Shown here: piece by piece, positions 5,656 to 6,362 of the stretch
Numbering within the stretch: the first letter of the stretch is position 1
Layout: the number at the start of each line of letters is the position of its first letter
NCBI GenBank assembly: GCA_937897365.1
Contig: CALCOP010000015.1
Coordinates: forward strand, 1 to 6,362
DNA from: an uncultured euryarchaeote
GTDB taxonomy: Archaea; Thermoplasmatota; Poseidoniia; Poseidoniales; Poseidoniaceae
Length of the DNA: 6,362 bases
Direction: 5' to 3'
Translations under genes and position numbers: made by a program
Notes under the pieces: generated by a model
What the model saw: only the letters and a program-made list of their open reading frames with translations
What the model was told of the DNA's origin: nothing
Database searches by the model: none

Positions 5656-6362
5656 GCGTTGTCCACCTTCGCGTATGAGGCCGACTTCACGTAGTTTATC
5701 CAATTCATTATCCATTCGACGTTGGCTAAACTGACGTTCAACTTGTAAGAATTGAATCAACCCTTTGACATCAATTTGCCCCGGTTGAAGATCTTCATCG
5801 GCTACTTCGACAGCAGGATGATTATGGAATATCTCTCGAATTTCATCAAGTCGATGAGGAACTTCCTTATCTTTCACTTTGCAAATGACCTCAATTGAAC
5901 CGTGCTCTTTGATGAGTTTGATTCCTGTCTTTGGACCGATACCTTTGATTCCTGGGTGAAAATCAGTCCCAATCATAATGGCCAAATCAATCAATTGCTC
6001 TCGGCTAAGGTCATGTGTCTCGAGCATCTGGTTCAAATCGATGGATTGTGCACGAACAATACGGCCGTGTTGTTTGGAGCCATCACTCATGAGATTGCGA
6101 ACCAAATGAGGCGTTCCGTAAAGCAGTGCATCCCAGTCTTGAGTCGCAACGATATCGAGTTGGCCCTTTGCAGCCATAACTGCAGCCTGTCCCTCACCTT
6201 CCGCTTTCGCAACGACCCAAGGAACACCGAGTAAATCCAACATGTGTTTGGTCTCATCGACCATCTCTTGAGAATAGTGCATTATTCGTGGCGCCATTTT
6301 TTGCGCAGGGGCAAAATCTCCAGCAGCCAGTGCTTCTTTGTGAACACGTTCCGCTTCTTCTC
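5638..6362 (-). CDS. fen: Flap endonuclease FEN1, C-terminal part (5' end outside window)
   Basis: Structure-specific 5' flap endonuclease/exonuclease acting in Okazaki-fragment maturation and base excision repair with PCNA. The visible 240 residues run from inside the protein to its stop; reading remains open through 6362 (EEAERVHKEALAAGDFAPAQK then MAPRIMH at 6297), so the ATG at 6297 is internal, not the start. Metal ligands of the FEN1/XPG nuclease are present: Glu-Gly-Glu at 6193-6201 (AEGEGQAA), TQDWDALLYG with both Asp at 6130-6138, and GTD at 5962-5967. The helix-hairpin-helix-type segment GIKGIGPKTGIKLIKEHG (about 5899-5952) binds duplex DNA. The C-terminus, QRSLFSF, is PCNA-interacting (PIP) box-like but ends one residue short of the usual double aromatic. 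Archaeal/eukaryotic FEN1, not a bacterial PolA 5' nuclease, makes this the main evidence for an archaeal host. It overlaps the convergent CoA-transferase by 18 bp. Confidence 0.93.
   Translation of the reverse strand, partial: EEAERVHKEALAAGDFAPAQKMAPRIMHYSQEMVDETKHMLDLLGVPWVVAKAEGEGQAAVMAAKGQLDIVATQDWDALLYGTPHLVRNLMSDGSKQHGRIVRAQSIDLNQMLETHDLSREQLIDLAIMIGTDFHPGIKGIGPKTGIKLIKEHGSIEVICKVKDKEVPHRLDEIREIFHNHPAVEVADEDLQPGQIDVKGLIQFLQVERQFSQRRMDNELDKLREVGLIREGGQRSLFSF

Noticed and set aside
6295..6297. ATG that could be taken as the FEN1 start
   Set aside because: The frame stays open to the window edge with FEN1-like sequence, and a start here would lose the whole N-terminal nuclease region.

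Overview
The window looks like a piece of an archaeal chromosome, most likely a planktonic Marine Group II euryarchaeon (Candidatus Poseidoniales). The clearest archaeal marker is a FEN1-type flap endonuclease at the right edge. Tight packing, a leaderless-type TATA promoter and moderate GC agree with this. The lineage name is an inference from gene content and sequence style, not a computed placement.

Layout from left to right: (1) a complete homodimeric pyruvate dehydrogenase E1 (aceE, minus strand, 37-2709) with a strong Shine-Dalgarno; (2) a 195-bp divergent intergenic region; (3) a 59-residue Ala-rich protein (plus, 2905-3084) resembling the N-terminal domain of the bacterial/chlamydial histone H1-like protein Hc1, behind a TATA-like box at leaderless spacing; (4) a 489-residue multi-pass membrane protein (minus, 3087-4556) with features of a GT-C fold glycosyltransferase; (5) a 52-bp divergent intergenic region; (6) a class III (CaiB/BaiF) CoA-transferase (plus, 4609-5655) that is short at its C-terminus; (7) the C-terminal 240 residues of a FEN1 flap endonuclease (minus, 5638-6362, continuing past the window). 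The gene order alternates minus, plus, minus, plus, minus, so no two genes here form an operon. Both complete convergent junctions are extremely tight: 2 bp between genes 3 and 4, and an 18-bp overlap between genes 6 and 7.

The genes do not make one obvious pathway. AceE (pyruvate to acetyl-CoA) and the CoA-transferase (CoA exchange between carboxylic acids) both belong to CoA/central carbon metabolism. FEN1 belongs to DNA replication and repair, and the Hc1-like protein may be chromosome-associated. The membrane protein probably acts on lipid-linked sugars at the cell envelope. The points most worth following up are the Hc1-like mini-protein, the bacterial-type AceE in an archaeal context, the perfect dyads at gene 3' ends (34-53 and 3093-3108), and the unusual C-termini of the CoA-transferase and FEN1. 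I see no mobile element, CRISPR array, tRNA or rRNA.
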